Notes: generated from the sequence alone by a model not told the origin. DNA of 64,000 bases from Acidobacteriota bacterium (GCA_021781455.1 JAJXWV010000022.1:19784-83783); one strand, 5' to 3'; numbered from the stretch's first letter, positions 9,201 through 17,204 are shown. Numbers and translations: made by a program.

Positions 9201-9911
9201 GCCGCCGCGCTCGAAGGCGCGGAGGTACTCGCCCGGCTGCATGATCTCCCACCGCGGCAGCGGCACCAGGCCGGGAAGCGCTCCATGAGCGATCTGTTGG
9301 GCGGTGGGAGGAAAGGCAGGCTTGATGGCCTGCGGCTTTCCATCGCGGTCGTAACTCTCGCCGAGAAAGGCCTGCTTCCGGCCGATGATTCCGTTGGCGT
9401 AGCCGGCGGCATCCCAGAACACCGCGGCCGTCGTCATCGTGCTGCGCGAGACCGCCGTGACCTCTGCCTGATGGCAGCCGCCGCACGTTTCCTGCGCCAC
9501 GCGCAGGTCGCCTGGATTGACGAACTTCACGAACTCCGCCGGTTCCTTCAACAGCGCCGTGTAGCTCTCCTGCGGATTGGCGGAGCTCTTCCAGACCTCG
9601 GGATGCAGCGGCAGGACGTGCGCGCGCCGCATCGCCTCGACGTCCTGCCGCGACGAGGCCACCACGCCCGCGTCACCGCCGTGGCAATCGGTGCAGCCTA
9701 ACTTCACCGCTGGCGAGGCGTGCATCGGCTCGACGCCCTCATGACAGCTCAGGCAGCCGCGGCTCTTGGCGTCCGCCTCGGCCTGCGTTTGCGAACGCAA
9801 CGAGTGCTGAGTACTGAGTGCTGAGTACTGAGTGGGCGATGGCGCGGGTTGCGCGAGCGCCACAGCAAATCCCAGTAGCAATGCACTTCCGCCGATCAGT
9901 TCTTTTCGCAT
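6246..9911 (-). CDS. Decaheme cytochrome fused to LVIVD propeller
   Basis: A 1221-residue exported protein. Signal peptide MRKELIGGSALLLGFAVALA; residues 27-40 are a translated intergenic repeat. Ten CXXCH sites occur at about residues 53, 73, 143, 308, 365, 501, 528, 635, 646 and 752. From about 785 to 1160 come repeated 40-60 residue units with the LVIVD signature (GLEAVAVTEWDEP, GLILVDVSTLTD, GVVIVDVDEP, GLHTIDITDP, GIVIVDVERPEHP, GLKVVQLLSPE), which form a beta-propeller used for adhesion or protein contacts. The combination suggests a large surface cytochrome with its own docking domain. It lies between an outer-membrane barrel gene and a pentaheme gene. I know of no characterised protein with this exact layout. 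Confidence 0.9.
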   Translation of the reverse strand: MRKELIGGSALLLGFAVALAQPAPSPTQYSALSTQHSLRSQTQAEADAKSRGCLSCHEGVEPMHASPAVKLGCTDCHGGDAGVVASSRQDVEAMRRAHVLPLHPEVWKSSANPQESYTALLKEPAEFVKFVNPGDLRVAQETCGGCHQAEVTAVSRSTMTTAAVFWDAAGYANGIIGRKQAFLGESYDRDGKPQAIKPAFPPTAQQIAHGALPGLVPLPRWEIMQPGEYLRAFERGGIANNTIPPEIGNPRPDDQPGRPDIRLGNRGRGTGSRISPGLINIHKTRLNDPHLSFLGTNDHPGDYRSSGCSACHVVYANDRDALHSGGYAAAGNTGLSQTGDPTIPKNEKGHPIRHQFTRAVPTSQCMSCHMHQPNSFLNTYLGYTMWDYETDAELFWPKKQRYPTAAEKRASLDRDPEGAAVRGLWSDPTFLENVSGLNAKAKNTQFADYHGHGWNFMAVYKRDRKGNLLDAKGDKVSFDDPEKFRKAVHLQDIHLEKGMHCVDCHFSQDEHGNGQIYGEYGNTIEIECQDCHGTINGYSNLRTSGPAAPPGGTDLAAARTPDGRRRFAWLAGRLYQRSMITPGLEWEVVQVKDSITPGNPHYSEKSRYAKTIQRDGRTWGVPAGNLAHSDQKMTCYACHTSWMTSCSGCHLPQEQNAKSPMLHYEGTETRNYASYNPQVIRTDAFMLGVNGTTKGHKIAPVRSSSALVISSTNALRDRIYIQQPPISAPGFSSQAFNPHVPHTVRATETQGCSSCHVTAANDNNAWLAQLLLQGTDFVNLIGRYAWVAEGSSGLEAVAVTEWDEPQAVIGSSLHRIVYPDFYRQHEAHHLELQQAVHHHGRARSIQLRGEYLFTANGKEGFAVYDVANIDNKDVSERIVSAPVSPLGQRTYVKTKFATAVALPTTMPMAPNRVTGKIPENQEQPIHPLYKYAYISDRDEGLILVDVSTLTDGDPSNNFLKRALTFNPGGILDGASTLTVAGRWVLVGCNRGVVIVDVDEPLAPRVVATVAGIDKPTSIAVQFRYAFVTDARGLHTIDITDPAHPRLAASLVIENANSVYVARTYAYIAAGKQGIVIVDVERPEHPFVDQTFDAGGRIRDARDVKVASTNASTFAYVADGAGGLKVVQLLSPEWTPTYAGFSPRPSPRLIAVRHTAGPALAISKGLDRDRAVDESGNQVSIFNRIGARPMTLPEMQRLYLRDGQLYTVSDSPTTKPADEVQK

Positions 9912-9962
9912 CTTCTCAACTCGTTATTCCCACTCAGCACTCAGCACTCAGTACTCAGCACT
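9803..9962. repeat. GAGTACTGAGTGCT repeat arms around a gene start
   Basis: Tandem 7-mers (GAGTGCT/GAGTACT) at 9803-9833 face their reverse complement at 9930-9962. The first arm lies inside the start of the decaheme-LVIVD gene, where it encodes residues such as TQYSALSTQHSL just after the signal peptide; the second lies upstream of its ATG. Confidence 0.85.
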
Positions 9963-9967
9963 TCGAA

Positions 9968-11965
9968 TCAGAAGGTCAGTGAAACGCTGGTGAAGACGTG
10001 GTAGAGCGTCCCCGTTTTCTCGTAGATGTCTTCGAAACCACGGCCGGGGATGAAGGCGGCCACGCCTCCGACGATGATCCAGTTGTTGCTCAGGAAGGGG
10101 CGATAGCGCGCGCCGAGGCTCAGGTCGGTGCCGAGCTGCTTGTGAATCGCGCCCTGAAAGAGGACGGCCTCGACCGCCTGGGGTGCATCGAGGCGAATGG
10201 CATTGACGTTGACCAGCGCGACCAGGCGCGGCGTCAGGTCGACATCGATGCCCGCGGTCAGGAGCTGGAGCCCGGGGTTGACGTAGTTCGGCTGCCCCTC
10301 GTCCTTGCTGCTGCGGAGCGAGGGAAGCAGGCTGTCGCGATCGACGAGGACGACTCCGGTGTCGGGCAGGCGGATGGCCAGGCGGTTGAAGAAGCTGAAT
10401 CCGCCTCCGGCGAAGCTCGGAGCGTCGAAGATCGAGTCGAATCCGCGGGCCTTCCGATCGCGGGGATTGCGGTCGCCGCTGGCGTAGAAGAGGCCGAGGT
10501 GAGGGCGATACCAGTCGCGGTCGACGGAGAGATCGAGCGCCGCCATGGCCGCACCGATGCGCACGGAGTTGCCGCGGCGCAGATGGGGATCGGGGCCGGC
10601 GATCGGGTTCTCGCTGTCGCTGCCGAAGACGTAGTAGGCGGCCTGGTCGACGTTGAGGCGGCCGAAATGACCGAGGCCGGCTTCACCGAGGTAGGTGGCG
10701 TCGATCTTGTGGGGTGTGATGCTGCCGATCGGCGCGGGGCGGACAAGGTTTCCGTTGCGGTCGTAGGCGACGGGGCCGCCGTCGTGAAGCTGGTGGATCG
10801 AGAATTCCTGCGTGTAGCCGCTGCGCAGGAAATCCTGCAGGTAGACGTTGGCGACGGCCACCTGCTGATCGCGCAGCTCGCCGAAGCGGTTCAGCCCGCT
10901 GTTGGTGTCCTTCTCGAAGCGGTCGAAGAAGGCCAGATTGTATTGATATCGATTCGAGGCGTAGTTGCCGAAGAGCCGGGCACCGAGGTTCGTGTCGGTG
11001 TAGACGAAGCCGCGAAAATCGCTGGAGAAGGGCTGGGAGCCGACGCGCACGGAAAGGAAATCGAAGTTGGGGCTGAGGTCGCGCAGCTTGCGCTCGTAGA
11101 AGATCTCCTGCAGCGCGAAGTAGCCGTTGCTGCGCGAGGTGCCGCGTCGGACGTCCGGCTTGACCAGGGCGTTCTCCCCGACGGACAGGTGATTGAAATT
11201 TGCGACTACGGTGGCCTTCACCCGCTGGCGGACGGGCTGGAACGTCGTTTCGCCCTGGTAGAGGTCGGCCGAGACGATGAGGTTCTGCTCGGCGAGGTTC
11301 TGGTTGTCGCGGCCGAAGAAGCGGAAGCTCGAGGGGCGGACGCTGCCCACGCCTGAGGGCGTCGGCAGGGTGCGCGATTCCGCGAGCGTGTCGGAGATGC
11401 CGGTGAGCACGAGGAAGGTATCGTTGCCGCGGATCGGGTAGTCGCCCTTGAGCAGGTTCTTGTTGTAGGGATCGAGCGTGGCGCCGCGGCTGCCGATGCG
11501 CCGCGCCCGCGGGCTCTCATCGAGCTCGTAAGGCGGTGGAACGATGCGCCAGCGGTCCGCCATCTCCTGGGTCGCTCCGGGCCCGGGCGGCGTTTCGGCC
11601 GCCCCATAGGCCGGCTCGACGGCGAAGGGAGACTGCCGCGACACGTTTCCCGGAAGCTGCACGCGGGCGAGCTGCGTGGCTTTCGCGCCGCCGATCGTGA
11701 CCTGAAGGTCGTAGGTGCCGGTGGGGAGCGGCTGAGCGAACGTCACTTCCCACGTCTGGTCGATCTCGACGGTGCCCGTCGCGGACTTTCCGCCTAACGT
11801 CGCCGTCACCGCCGTTCCGGGCGCCAGGTCGGTCGTTCCGGCGACGGTGAACGGGACCCGGTCGACGAAGAGCGGCTGATCCCGATTGATGTGCACCTCG
11901 GCGGCTGCGAGCGGTAATGAAAGCAGCAGGGCCAGGACCGCTGCGCTGAACGCATGCCCCCTCAC
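9968..11965 (-). CDS. Outer-membrane beta-barrel protein of the redox cluster
   Basis: A predicted 665-residue porin. From the GTG at 11965 it has a compact signal peptide (RGHAFSAAVLALLLSLPLAAA, cut before EVHINRD). The mature part has an Ig-like strand domain (about 25-130), then a long run of alternating amphipathic strands (for example FDFLSVRVGSQPF, YQYNLAFFDRF, LSLGARYRPF) and ends in SVSLTF, the terminal aromatic typical of barrels recognised by BAM. An in-frame ATG at 12139 would add 58 residues, but those are a translated CTCTCCCCGC repeat, so I prefer the GTG. It is not recognisably MtrB. Placed between haem proteins, it may house a transmembrane cytochrome. Confidence 0.72.
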   Translation of the reverse strand: MRGHAFSAAVLALLLSLPLAAAEVHINRDQPLFVDRVPFTVAGTTDLAPGTAVTATLGGKSATGTVEIDQTWEVTFAQPLPTGTYDLQVTIGGAKATQLARVQLPGNVSRQSPFAVEPAYGAAETPPGPGATQEMADRWRIVPPPYELDESPRARRIGSRGATLDPYNKNLLKGDYPIRGNDTFLVLTGISDTLAESRTLPTPSGVGSVRPSSFRFFGRDNQNLAEQNLIVSADLYQGETTFQPVRQRVKATVVANFNHLSVGENALVKPDVRRGTSRSNGYFALQEIFYERKLRDLSPNFDFLSVRVGSQPFSSDFRGFVYTDTNLGARLFGNYASNRYQYNLAFFDRFEKDTNSGLNRFGELRDQQVAVANVYLQDFLRSGYTQEFSIHQLHDGGPVAYDRNGNLVRPAPIGSITPHKIDATYLGEAGLGHFGRLNVDQAAYYVFGSDSENPIAGPDPHLRRGNSVRIGAAMAALDLSVDRDWYRPHLGLFYASGDRNPRDRKARGFDSIFDAPSFAGGGFSFFNRLAIRLPDTGVVLVDRDSLLPSLRSSKDEGQPNYVNPGLQLLTAGIDVDLTPRLVALVNVNAIRLDAPQAVEAVLFQGAIHKQLGTDLSLGARYRPFLSNNWIIVGGVAAFIPGRGFEDIYEKTGTLYHVFTSVSLTF

Positions 11966-12100
11966 CCGCGCTTCGCACACCCTCTCCCCGCTGGCGCGGG
12001 GAGAGGGAGAACACTTGCCCGCTGTCGCCAGATGCCGCGATCTGTTGCCCCTCGCCCCGCGGAGCGGGGAGAGGGTGGCCGAAGGCCGGGTGAGGGGCAG
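11957..12100. repeat. CCCTCACCC/CTCTCCCCGC palindromic repeat
   Basis: Contains nested hairpins (CTCTCCCCGCtggcGCGGGGAGAG; CCCCGCggaGCGGGGAGAG) and outer arms CCCTCACCC...GGGTGAGGGG. It sits exactly where the barrel gene's 5' end would be extended. A related copy is at 58098-58214. Confidence 0.85.
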
Positions 12101-12114
12101 CGCCAATATGCGCG

Positions 12115-13845
12115 TCAGTGGCACGGCCCGCCTCCGCATTCCGTCACGCCTTCCGGCTGCCGCGGGAACTTGAACATCGGCAGGCGCACGCCGCCTAACT
12201 TCGTCTGGTCGGCCCAGATCTTCGGATCCGGGAGCAGTGGGCCCGCTCCGCCGACGGTGACGTAGTCGTCCTGATCGACGCCGTCGCCGCTGATGCCAAG
12301 TCCTCCTACGAGCTGGCTGCCGCGGTAGAGCGGCGTCGAGCCTGGAAAAAAGACGATTCCGTTCTGATTCTGGTTGGGGGCCTGCGAGCCCTGCGTGCAG
12401 GGATTGGCGAGGTCGTCGACGAACAACCTCGAAAACGGACCGGGCGCGACGCCGAACGCCGCCGAGTCGATTCCGGGCGGATAAAGCGGCTGTGCACCGT
12501 AGCCGATGGTCCGGTTCGAGACGGCGGAGCCTGGCGGGACGCCGGGAAGGTCGTCACGGGCGGCCGGATCGCTTCCGCTGAAGTAGACGACGTTGCGCGC
12601 CTTCGCCACCGAGACGTCGATCGAAAAGACCGTGGCGTCGGGCATGCGGTAGAGCGCGAGGATCGATCCGTCGACATCACCCACGGCGATGACCATCCGC
12701 GCGTAGCTGTTCAGCGGCAGCCGGATGATGGCGCGCGTCTTCTTGGCGGTGGCGATCGCGCGCTGTACGACGGCGTCGACTTCGCCCTGCGACAGGAGCG
12801 AACCGGCGCGCGGGCCGGCGAGGTATCCGTTAGGCGCGCAGCCGCCGTTCTGCACAAGCAGCGTGCCCTCGGGGCTTCCGGGGCGCGTTCCGGCCGGCTG
12901 CTGCAAGCCGTTCGGGACTCCTCGTGAATCGAACGTCAGCTTGAGGTCGGGTCCGAGGAACGGCAGGCGGATGCCGCCGATGAAAACGTTCCCCGGCTCC
13001 GGGATCGGATAGAACGGCACGGGCGCGATCGGTCCGTTGCCCGATGCCAGCGCACCGAACGCGCCCGTAACCGCCGCGAACTCGGCAAGCTGTGGATCGC
13101 CAGCAATGCCGGCTACGCCGATCCCGCCGATAAGCTTGCCATTCGAGAGAACGCCTTCCGCAACGCGGTCGAGGCCCGGCGGCACGATTCGATACAGCGG
13201 AATGCCTCCCGCATCGACGCTCGACGGATCCGTGTCCTCGGGCTGCTGCTTTCCGGTCACGATCCCCGGACCGCATCCGGACTTGTCGAACGGCGTGCAC
13301 GGTTTTCCGTTGACGGATGTCGCGGGCGCGATGCTCAGGCCCGAGTTGAACGGGACGTTGAGGCTACAGCCGCGATTTGTGTTCTCGATGCCGTAGAGCG
13401 GCGCGTTCGGCGCGTCGATGACGCCGGGCGGGAAGTGGATCCCGCTGATGAAGCGCACCGTCCGCGAAGACAGCGGTGCCATGTCGTTGCTGAAGTACGC
13501 GGCAGATCTTGCCAGTCCGATGGCGCGATCGTCGTTGGCGGGATCGGCATTCGGCTTCCGGAAGACGGCCAGAGGGGTTCCCGCGCGATCAACCACGGCC
13601 ACGGTCATGGTGTCGCTGTCGAGCGACGCGGCTGCGGCAGCGATGATCAGGTCGGTCTCGATCGGGTGGAGCGCATCGAATGCGGTCACCTGGGCGTTGC
13701 CGACCGCGCCCTCGGTGCATTGAACGGCACCATCGCTCGGACGGGGAATTGCGACCGCCCGTCGTGGGCCGCCCCGGGCCGGTCCGCCGCCGAGGAGCAC
13801 GAACACCGTGAGCGCCGGGGCAATGACTCTCGACTTCATGTTCAC
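12115..13845 (-). CDS. Secreted protein with two HbpS/GlcG-like domains
   Basis: 576 residues with a signal peptide (MNMKSRVIAPALTVFVLLGGGPARG). Two GlcG/HbpS-type modules are visible: the first around residues 60-250 (AAAASLDSDTMTVAVVDRAGTPLAVFRKP, then DRAIGLARSAAYFS) and the second around 360-550 (ATAKKTRAIIRLP, MVIAVGDVDGSILALYRMPDA, DVSVAKARNVVYFSG). Each module ends in a 'G.IGIAG' motif (GGIGVAGIAGD; GGLGISGDGVDQDD). Family members bind haem or sense redox stress outside the cell. Spacing to the FHA-decaheme gene is only 6 bases, so it belongs to the redox operon and might supply or scavenge haem, or sit in the conduit. It ends CGGGPCH, which resembles but does not fit a haem-binding CXXCH. 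That end is listed only as an oddity. Confidence 0.8.
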   Translation of the reverse strand: MNMKSRVIAPALTVFVLLGGGPARGGPRRAVAIPRPSDGAVQCTEGAVGNAQVTAFDALHPIETDLIIAAAAASLDSDTMTVAVVDRAGTPLAVFRKPNADPANDDRAIGLARSAAYFSNDMAPLSSRTVRFISGIHFPPGVIDAPNAPLYGIENTNRGCSLNVPFNSGLSIAPATSVNGKPCTPFDKSGCGPGIVTGKQQPEDTDPSSVDAGGIPLYRIVPPGLDRVAEGVLSNGKLIGGIGVAGIAGDPQLAEFAAVTGAFGALASGNGPIAPVPFYPIPEPGNVFIGGIRLPFLGPDLKLTFDSRGVPNGLQQPAGTRPGSPEGTLLVQNGGCAPNGYLAGPRAGSLLSQGEVDAVVQRAIATAKKTRAIIRLPLNSYARMVIAVGDVDGSILALYRMPDATVFSIDVSVAKARNVVYFSGSDPAARDDLPGVPPGSAVSNRTIGYGAQPLYPPGIDSAAFGVAPGPFSRLFVDDLANPCTQGSQAPNQNQNGIVFFPGSTPLYRGSQLVGGLGISGDGVDQDDYVTVGGAGPLLPDPKIWADQTKLGGVRLPMFKFPRQPEGVTECGGGPCH

Positions 13846-13851
13846 TCCCGC

Positions 13852-16107
13852 TCAGATCTGGTAGACGAAGGTCGCTGCGTTGTCGCCGATGACGAGGACG
13901 TCGCCGCGCTTGAGCTGCACTTCCGTGATGCGCTCCCCGCCCGCTTTTCCGAGGAACGTCCCGTTGGTCGAGCTCTGGTCGATGGCCCACACTTTTCCGT
14001 TGCGTGGAACGATGCGCACGTGGCGCTTCGAAACGCGAGTGTCGTTGATAACGACGGTGGAGAGTGCCGGATCGCGGCCAATGTAGAAGCCCTGGTCGTC
14101 GATGATGAAGGTCTTTCCCTCGGCGGGGCCGGCCGTGCAGCGGAGCATGCCGTTCCACTGCAGCATCTCCGTCGGGGCAGCGGCCTCCGGTTGCAGTGCC
14201 TCCTTGCGCACCATCTGCGTTGCGTCGATCGCCGGCGGGGTGGCGAGGGGTGGGGCAGGGGCAGGGGCAGGGGCGGGGGTCGGTGTCGCGGCGGTGGTCC
14301 GCAATGAATCCGGCGTGAGCGGCGGAACGTTCACGGCCGCAGGACGCGGCGCGGCACGGGATGCGGCCGGCGATTCCGCGCGGACTGGCCGCAGACGCTG
14401 GTAGAGCGCCAGTCCGACGGGGACGAACACCACCAGCAGAAGCAATCCGATGAACACGAGCAGGATCGATCCGAGCATTCCCAACCCACCTTCCATATCG
14501 GCGCGCACGGCGCCGCCGCTCAGCGAGGCCAGGGCGACCTTGGGCATCAATTGACTGGAGCTTCCATGATAGCCGTGGCAGAGGACGCAGTTGCTGGAGG
14601 CTCGTACTGACAGGCCGGCCGTCCGCCGCTCGCCATGACAGTCGGTGCAGGCGCCGCGCAGAGGCAGGAGCACGTCCGATGTGCGAACGCTCTGCCGGGC
14701 CGCGGCGTGACAGGTCTCGCACGCCAGCTCGCGGTGCGGTCCGTGAGAAAACTTAGCCTTCATCCATCGCGTCGGAATGACCGGCGGGGTGACGGCCAGG
14801 CGTCCGCCGGCTCGTCGCACCTCATGGCAGACGCTGCACTTGACCTTGATGACCTGTTCGGCGGCGAGGACGGCGCGCTCGTCGTTCCCTTCCGGCGGAC
14901 GCTGGGTGAGGATGCGCCGCACTTCCTCCGGCGGCTTGCCGGCGATGTCGCGATTGCCGGAGTACGTGGCCAGCACGAATCCATAGACGAGTGACGGATC
15001 GCCGCCGTGCGGAACTTCGGCATCGGGAAAGGCGGCGTCGAAGGTCAGGCGGTGGCAGCGCTGGCAATCGGTGGCGAACCGGATCGGCGCCGGATCGAGC
15101 TTCCCTTTTGTCTCCACGAGGCGATGGCAGGACGTGCACGACAGCACTTCCCGCCGGCCGTTGCCGTTGAAGACGCCGCCCGGCTGAAGATGCAGCCGAT
15201 GGTTGAGGCGCAAGGTGTCCCGGTCGGGCGGGAGCGCGAAATCGGGATGCCTGGGGCCGAAGGCGATGGCGTTGGCCAGCTGCGTATGGCCCGTGGCATG
15301 TGCGGCAATGTTGGCGTGGCAGGCCACACAGCGGCTGTCGGGAATGGAGGCGAGAGTCGTCGCACCGCGATGCTCGGCATGGCAACTGGCGCAGGGCGGC
15401 GGCGCGACCTGCTTGCGCGCATGCACCATGCGGCCGTGGCAGGTCTGGCATCGCGCGTCCGTCACCCCGCGCCATGGATCGTGACAGGCCCTGCAGTCAT
15501 TGGCGATCGACTGGCCGCGGTCGTTGACGGCTCGGGCGTGGGCCGCCGACACGCTGCCGGGAGCGAAGGCCGCCTGCTTCTGCGGCCGCGTCACTTCTCC
15601 GATCAACGTCAGGCCGGCGATCAGCACGAGAGCGGTGAGGGTCGTCTTGGTCAGGTACGGCCGGCTGAGCTGGAAGGCGTTACGGTAGTCGATGCGCGGC
15701 GCCTTGATCGTTCCTCCCGCTGGCGCCGCGGGCGCCTGTTGTTCCTCAGGCTCATCGGACGCAGCCTGACTCGCGGCCGCCGCGGTCGAGCCGATGCGCA
15801 TGAACAGCGGCTGCCCCGGCTCCGCCATCTGAACTTCGATGCGCAGGTCGCCGATCTCGATGACGTCGCCCTTCGAGAGCGGCGCCGCCTCCACCGGCCG
15901 GCCGTTGACGTAGGTTCCGGTGATGCTTCCTCGGTCGGTGATCGCATAGCCGGCGGGAGTCGTGTCGATTACCGCGTGATCGAGCGCCACGGCAGGGTTC
16001 TCCGACCGAACCTCCGCGCGCGTTCCGCGTCCGATGCGCAGCACATCGCCGCTGACCTCGCTCAGCGAAAGCCCTCGCCCCACGGCGCGCTGAATGAGGA
16101 AGCTCAT
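13852..16107 (-). CDS. FHA - membrane - decaheme c - membrane - FHA protein
   Basis: A 751-residue protein of unusual layout. Residues 1-95 are a degenerate FHA domain (LRIGRGTRAEV, then GTYVNGRPVE). A hydrophobic helix follows (154-172), then a periplasmic stretch with ten CXXCH sites at 205, 220, 239, 260, 324, 348, 424, 463, 487 and 507, a second helix (543-568), a Pro/Ala linker, and a canonical FHA domain (650-751: YIGRDP, RVSKRHVRI, SSTNGTFLG). Positive-inside and haem-outside rules place both FHA domains in the cytosol and the haems in the periplasm. FHA domains bind phosphothreonine, so the protein could tie kinase signalling or partner docking to periplasmic electron flow. The gene is sixth-from-last in the cluster, between the b-type and HbpS-like genes. 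Confidence 0.9.
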   Translation of the reverse strand: MSFLIQRAVGRGLSLSEVSGDVLRIGRGTRAEVRSENPAVALDHAVIDTTPAGYAITDRGSITGTYVNGRPVEAAPLSKGDVIEIGDLRIEVQMAEPGQPLFMRIGSTAAAASQAASDEPEEQQAPAAPAGGTIKAPRIDYRNAFQLSRPYLTKTTLTALVLIAGLTLIGEVTRPQKQAAFAPGSVSAAHARAVNDRGQSIANDCRACHDPWRGVTDARCQTCHGRMVHARKQVAPPPCASCHAEHRGATTLASIPDSRCVACHANIAAHATGHTQLANAIAFGPRHPDFALPPDRDTLRLNHRLHLQPGGVFNGNGRREVLSCTSCHRLVETKGKLDPAPIRFATDCQRCHRLTFDAAFPDAEVPHGGDPSLVYGFVLATYSGNRDIAGKPPEEVRRILTQRPPEGNDERAVLAAEQVIKVKCSVCHEVRRAGGRLAVTPPVIPTRWMKAKFSHGPHRELACETCHAAARQSVRTSDVLLPLRGACTDCHGERRTAGLSVRASSNCVLCHGYHGSSSQLMPKVALASLSGGAVRADMEGGLGMLGSILLVFIGLLLLVVFVPVGLALYQRLRPVRAESPAASRAAPRPAAVNVPPLTPDSLRTTAATPTPAPAPAPAPPLATPPAIDATQMVRKEALQPEAAAPTEMLQWNGMLRCTAGPAEGKTFIIDDQGFYIGRDPALSTVVINDTRVSKRHVRIVPRNGKVWAIDQSSTNGTFLGKAGGERITEVQLKRGDVLVIGDNAATFVYQI

Positions 16108-16121
16108 GCGCTTCTCCGGGA

Positions 16122-16241
16122 GTGCGGGCTTCCAGCCCGCCTGTTGCCGGGCTTGCAGCCCGGCGACTGCTTGAGCAGGGCCCGCCGTGAAGCGGCCGGG
16201 CAGGATGCCCGTCCGCCGGCGGGCTGGAAGCCCGCACTCCT
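16122..16241. repeat. GCGGGCTTCCAGCCCGC multi-hairpin repeat
   Basis: Outer arms (GTGCGGGCTTCCAGCCCGC and its complement near 16222-16240) enclose several smaller hairpins such as CCGGGCTTGCAGCCCGG. It fills the gap between the b-type gene and the FHA-decaheme gene. Confidence 0.85.
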
Positions 16242-17068
16242 CATCGCAACCTTCCGTAATAGAAGACCGCCACGACGTGAACGACGGCGAAGAGCAGCAG
16301 AGCGATGGTGAACGGGATGTGCACGTACAGCCACGCTTCCAGGACGTTCTTGTACCGCTGCTGGTACATCAGGCGGATGAGCAGCTCGCTGCGCTGCCGC
16401 GAGACGATCAGCAGCTGGCGCAGGTCGTCCTCCTCGTTCTTCGGAGCGAGCCGGAGCAGGTCGGTCCAGTTGCCGGCGTCGGCCGCAGCCGGGCGGCGGC
16501 GGGTGAACAGGAGGCGCCATCCGGCCAGCCATCCCGGCGCGGAAGAGGTCATCAGCTGTTCGTGGATCCTCTGAAAGGCGGCCGACTTTCCCGAAGCGAT
16601 GCGCGCCATCTGTTTACCGAGCTGGTTGAGCTGCTCGGAGAGCTCGCCGGCCGTGAGATCGCTCTCCACTTCGGTGAGCAGCCGCGGCACCGTCGCGTAG
16701 AGGACGGCGCCGAAGATGCCGCTGGCCACCACGATGACGACGAGGATCAGAGTGGTGACGGCGATGCGGTCGTTGAAGCGGCCGCCGGTGTGGTAGAGCA
16801 GGATCACCAGCACGAGCACGCCGAGGTAGATGTGCGACTGGAGCCACTGCTCGAGAGTGCCGAAAGTCGATCGATACCAGCGCTTGCGGATTCCGAAGAA
16901 GGCCAGCAGCAGGATGAGCAGAGATCCGAGGATGCCGTAGGTGATGCCGAGCGGTGAGCCGCCATGCGGGAACTCGCGCGCGGCGTCCCAGAAGTACACC
17001 GCCGTGGCTGCGAAGAGAAGCAGCAGGACAATGCGGCGCCACAACACGCCGCTGTGCGCTACGGGCAT
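16241..17068 (-). CDS. b-type cytochrome-like inner-membrane protein
   Basis: About 275 residues from the ATG at 17068, chosen because AAGGAG lies 12 bases upstream and because the longer frame to 17137 runs into an intergenic repeat. Five hydrophobic helices are seen. Two of them carry His pairs 15-16 residues apart: HIYLGVLVLVILLYH and HIPFTIALLLFAVVH, as expected for ligands of two stacked haems b. A basic soluble loop separates helices 4 and 5. The pattern fits ferric-reductase or quinol-oxidising cytochrome b proteins. Lying between the soluble FAD/Fe-S gene and the periplasmic decaheme gene, it is the natural membrane step of the proposed electron route. Family assignment is by pattern only. 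Confidence 0.7.
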   Translation of the reverse strand: MPVAHSGVLWRRIVLLLLFAATAVYFWDAAREFPHGGSPLGITYGILGSLLILLLAFFGIRKRWYRSTFGTLEQWLQSHIYLGVLVLVILLYHTGGRFNDRIAVTTLILVVIVVASGIFGAVLYATVPRLLTEVESDLTAGELSEQLNQLGKQMARIASGKSAAFQRIHEQLMTSSAPGWLAGWRLLFTRRRPAAADAGNWTDLLRLAPKNEEDDLRQLLIVSRQRSELLIRLMYQQRYKNVLEAWLYVHIPFTIALLLFAVVHVVAVFYYGRLR

Positions 17069-17114
17069 GGCTCGAAGCCGCTCCTTGTAAGAATCTCGGC
17101 TACGACGGTGAATG

Positions 17115-17182
17115 CACCACAGAGGCACAGAGACCACAGAGAAAAGCCAGGGGGCCTCTGTGCTCTCTGTGCCTCTGTGGTG
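17115..17182. repeat. CACAGAGGCACAGAG inverted repeat
   Basis: CACCACAGAGGCACAGAG faces CTCTGTGCCTCTGTGGTG across about 30 bases. It separates the FAD/Fe-S gene from the b-type gene and overlaps the latter's longer open frame. Confidence 0.9.
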
Positions 17183-17204
17183 AAAATCCGCGATCGCAAT
17201 CGCC

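Noticed and set aside
6250..9486. Minus-strand open frame extending the pentaheme gene to 1523 codons
   Set aside because: It overlaps the decaheme-LVIVD gene in another frame; its residues are Arg/Pro-rich without motifs, and a signal peptide begins only at 6249.
12115..12135. CGGGPCH at the end of the HbpS-like protein as a haem site
   Set aside because: The spacing is C-X4-CH at the extreme C-terminus, with no surrounding cytochrome pattern; haem attachment cannot be supported.
11966..12139. Longer N-terminus of the barrel protein (ATG at 12139)
   Set aside because: The 58 extra residues are encoded by a palindromic repeat and would bury the signal peptide; GTG at 11965 gives a normal exported protein.
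13855..14307. Plus-strand frames across the FHA-decaheme gene (for example 13435-14307)
   Set aside because: They show no domain, ribosome site or signal and mirror the strong minus-strand gene.
13852..16107. Reading the protein as a simple NapC/NirT-type cytochrome
   Set aside because: It has ten haems, two membrane helices and FHA domains at both ends, unlike tetrahaem NapC with one N-terminal helix.
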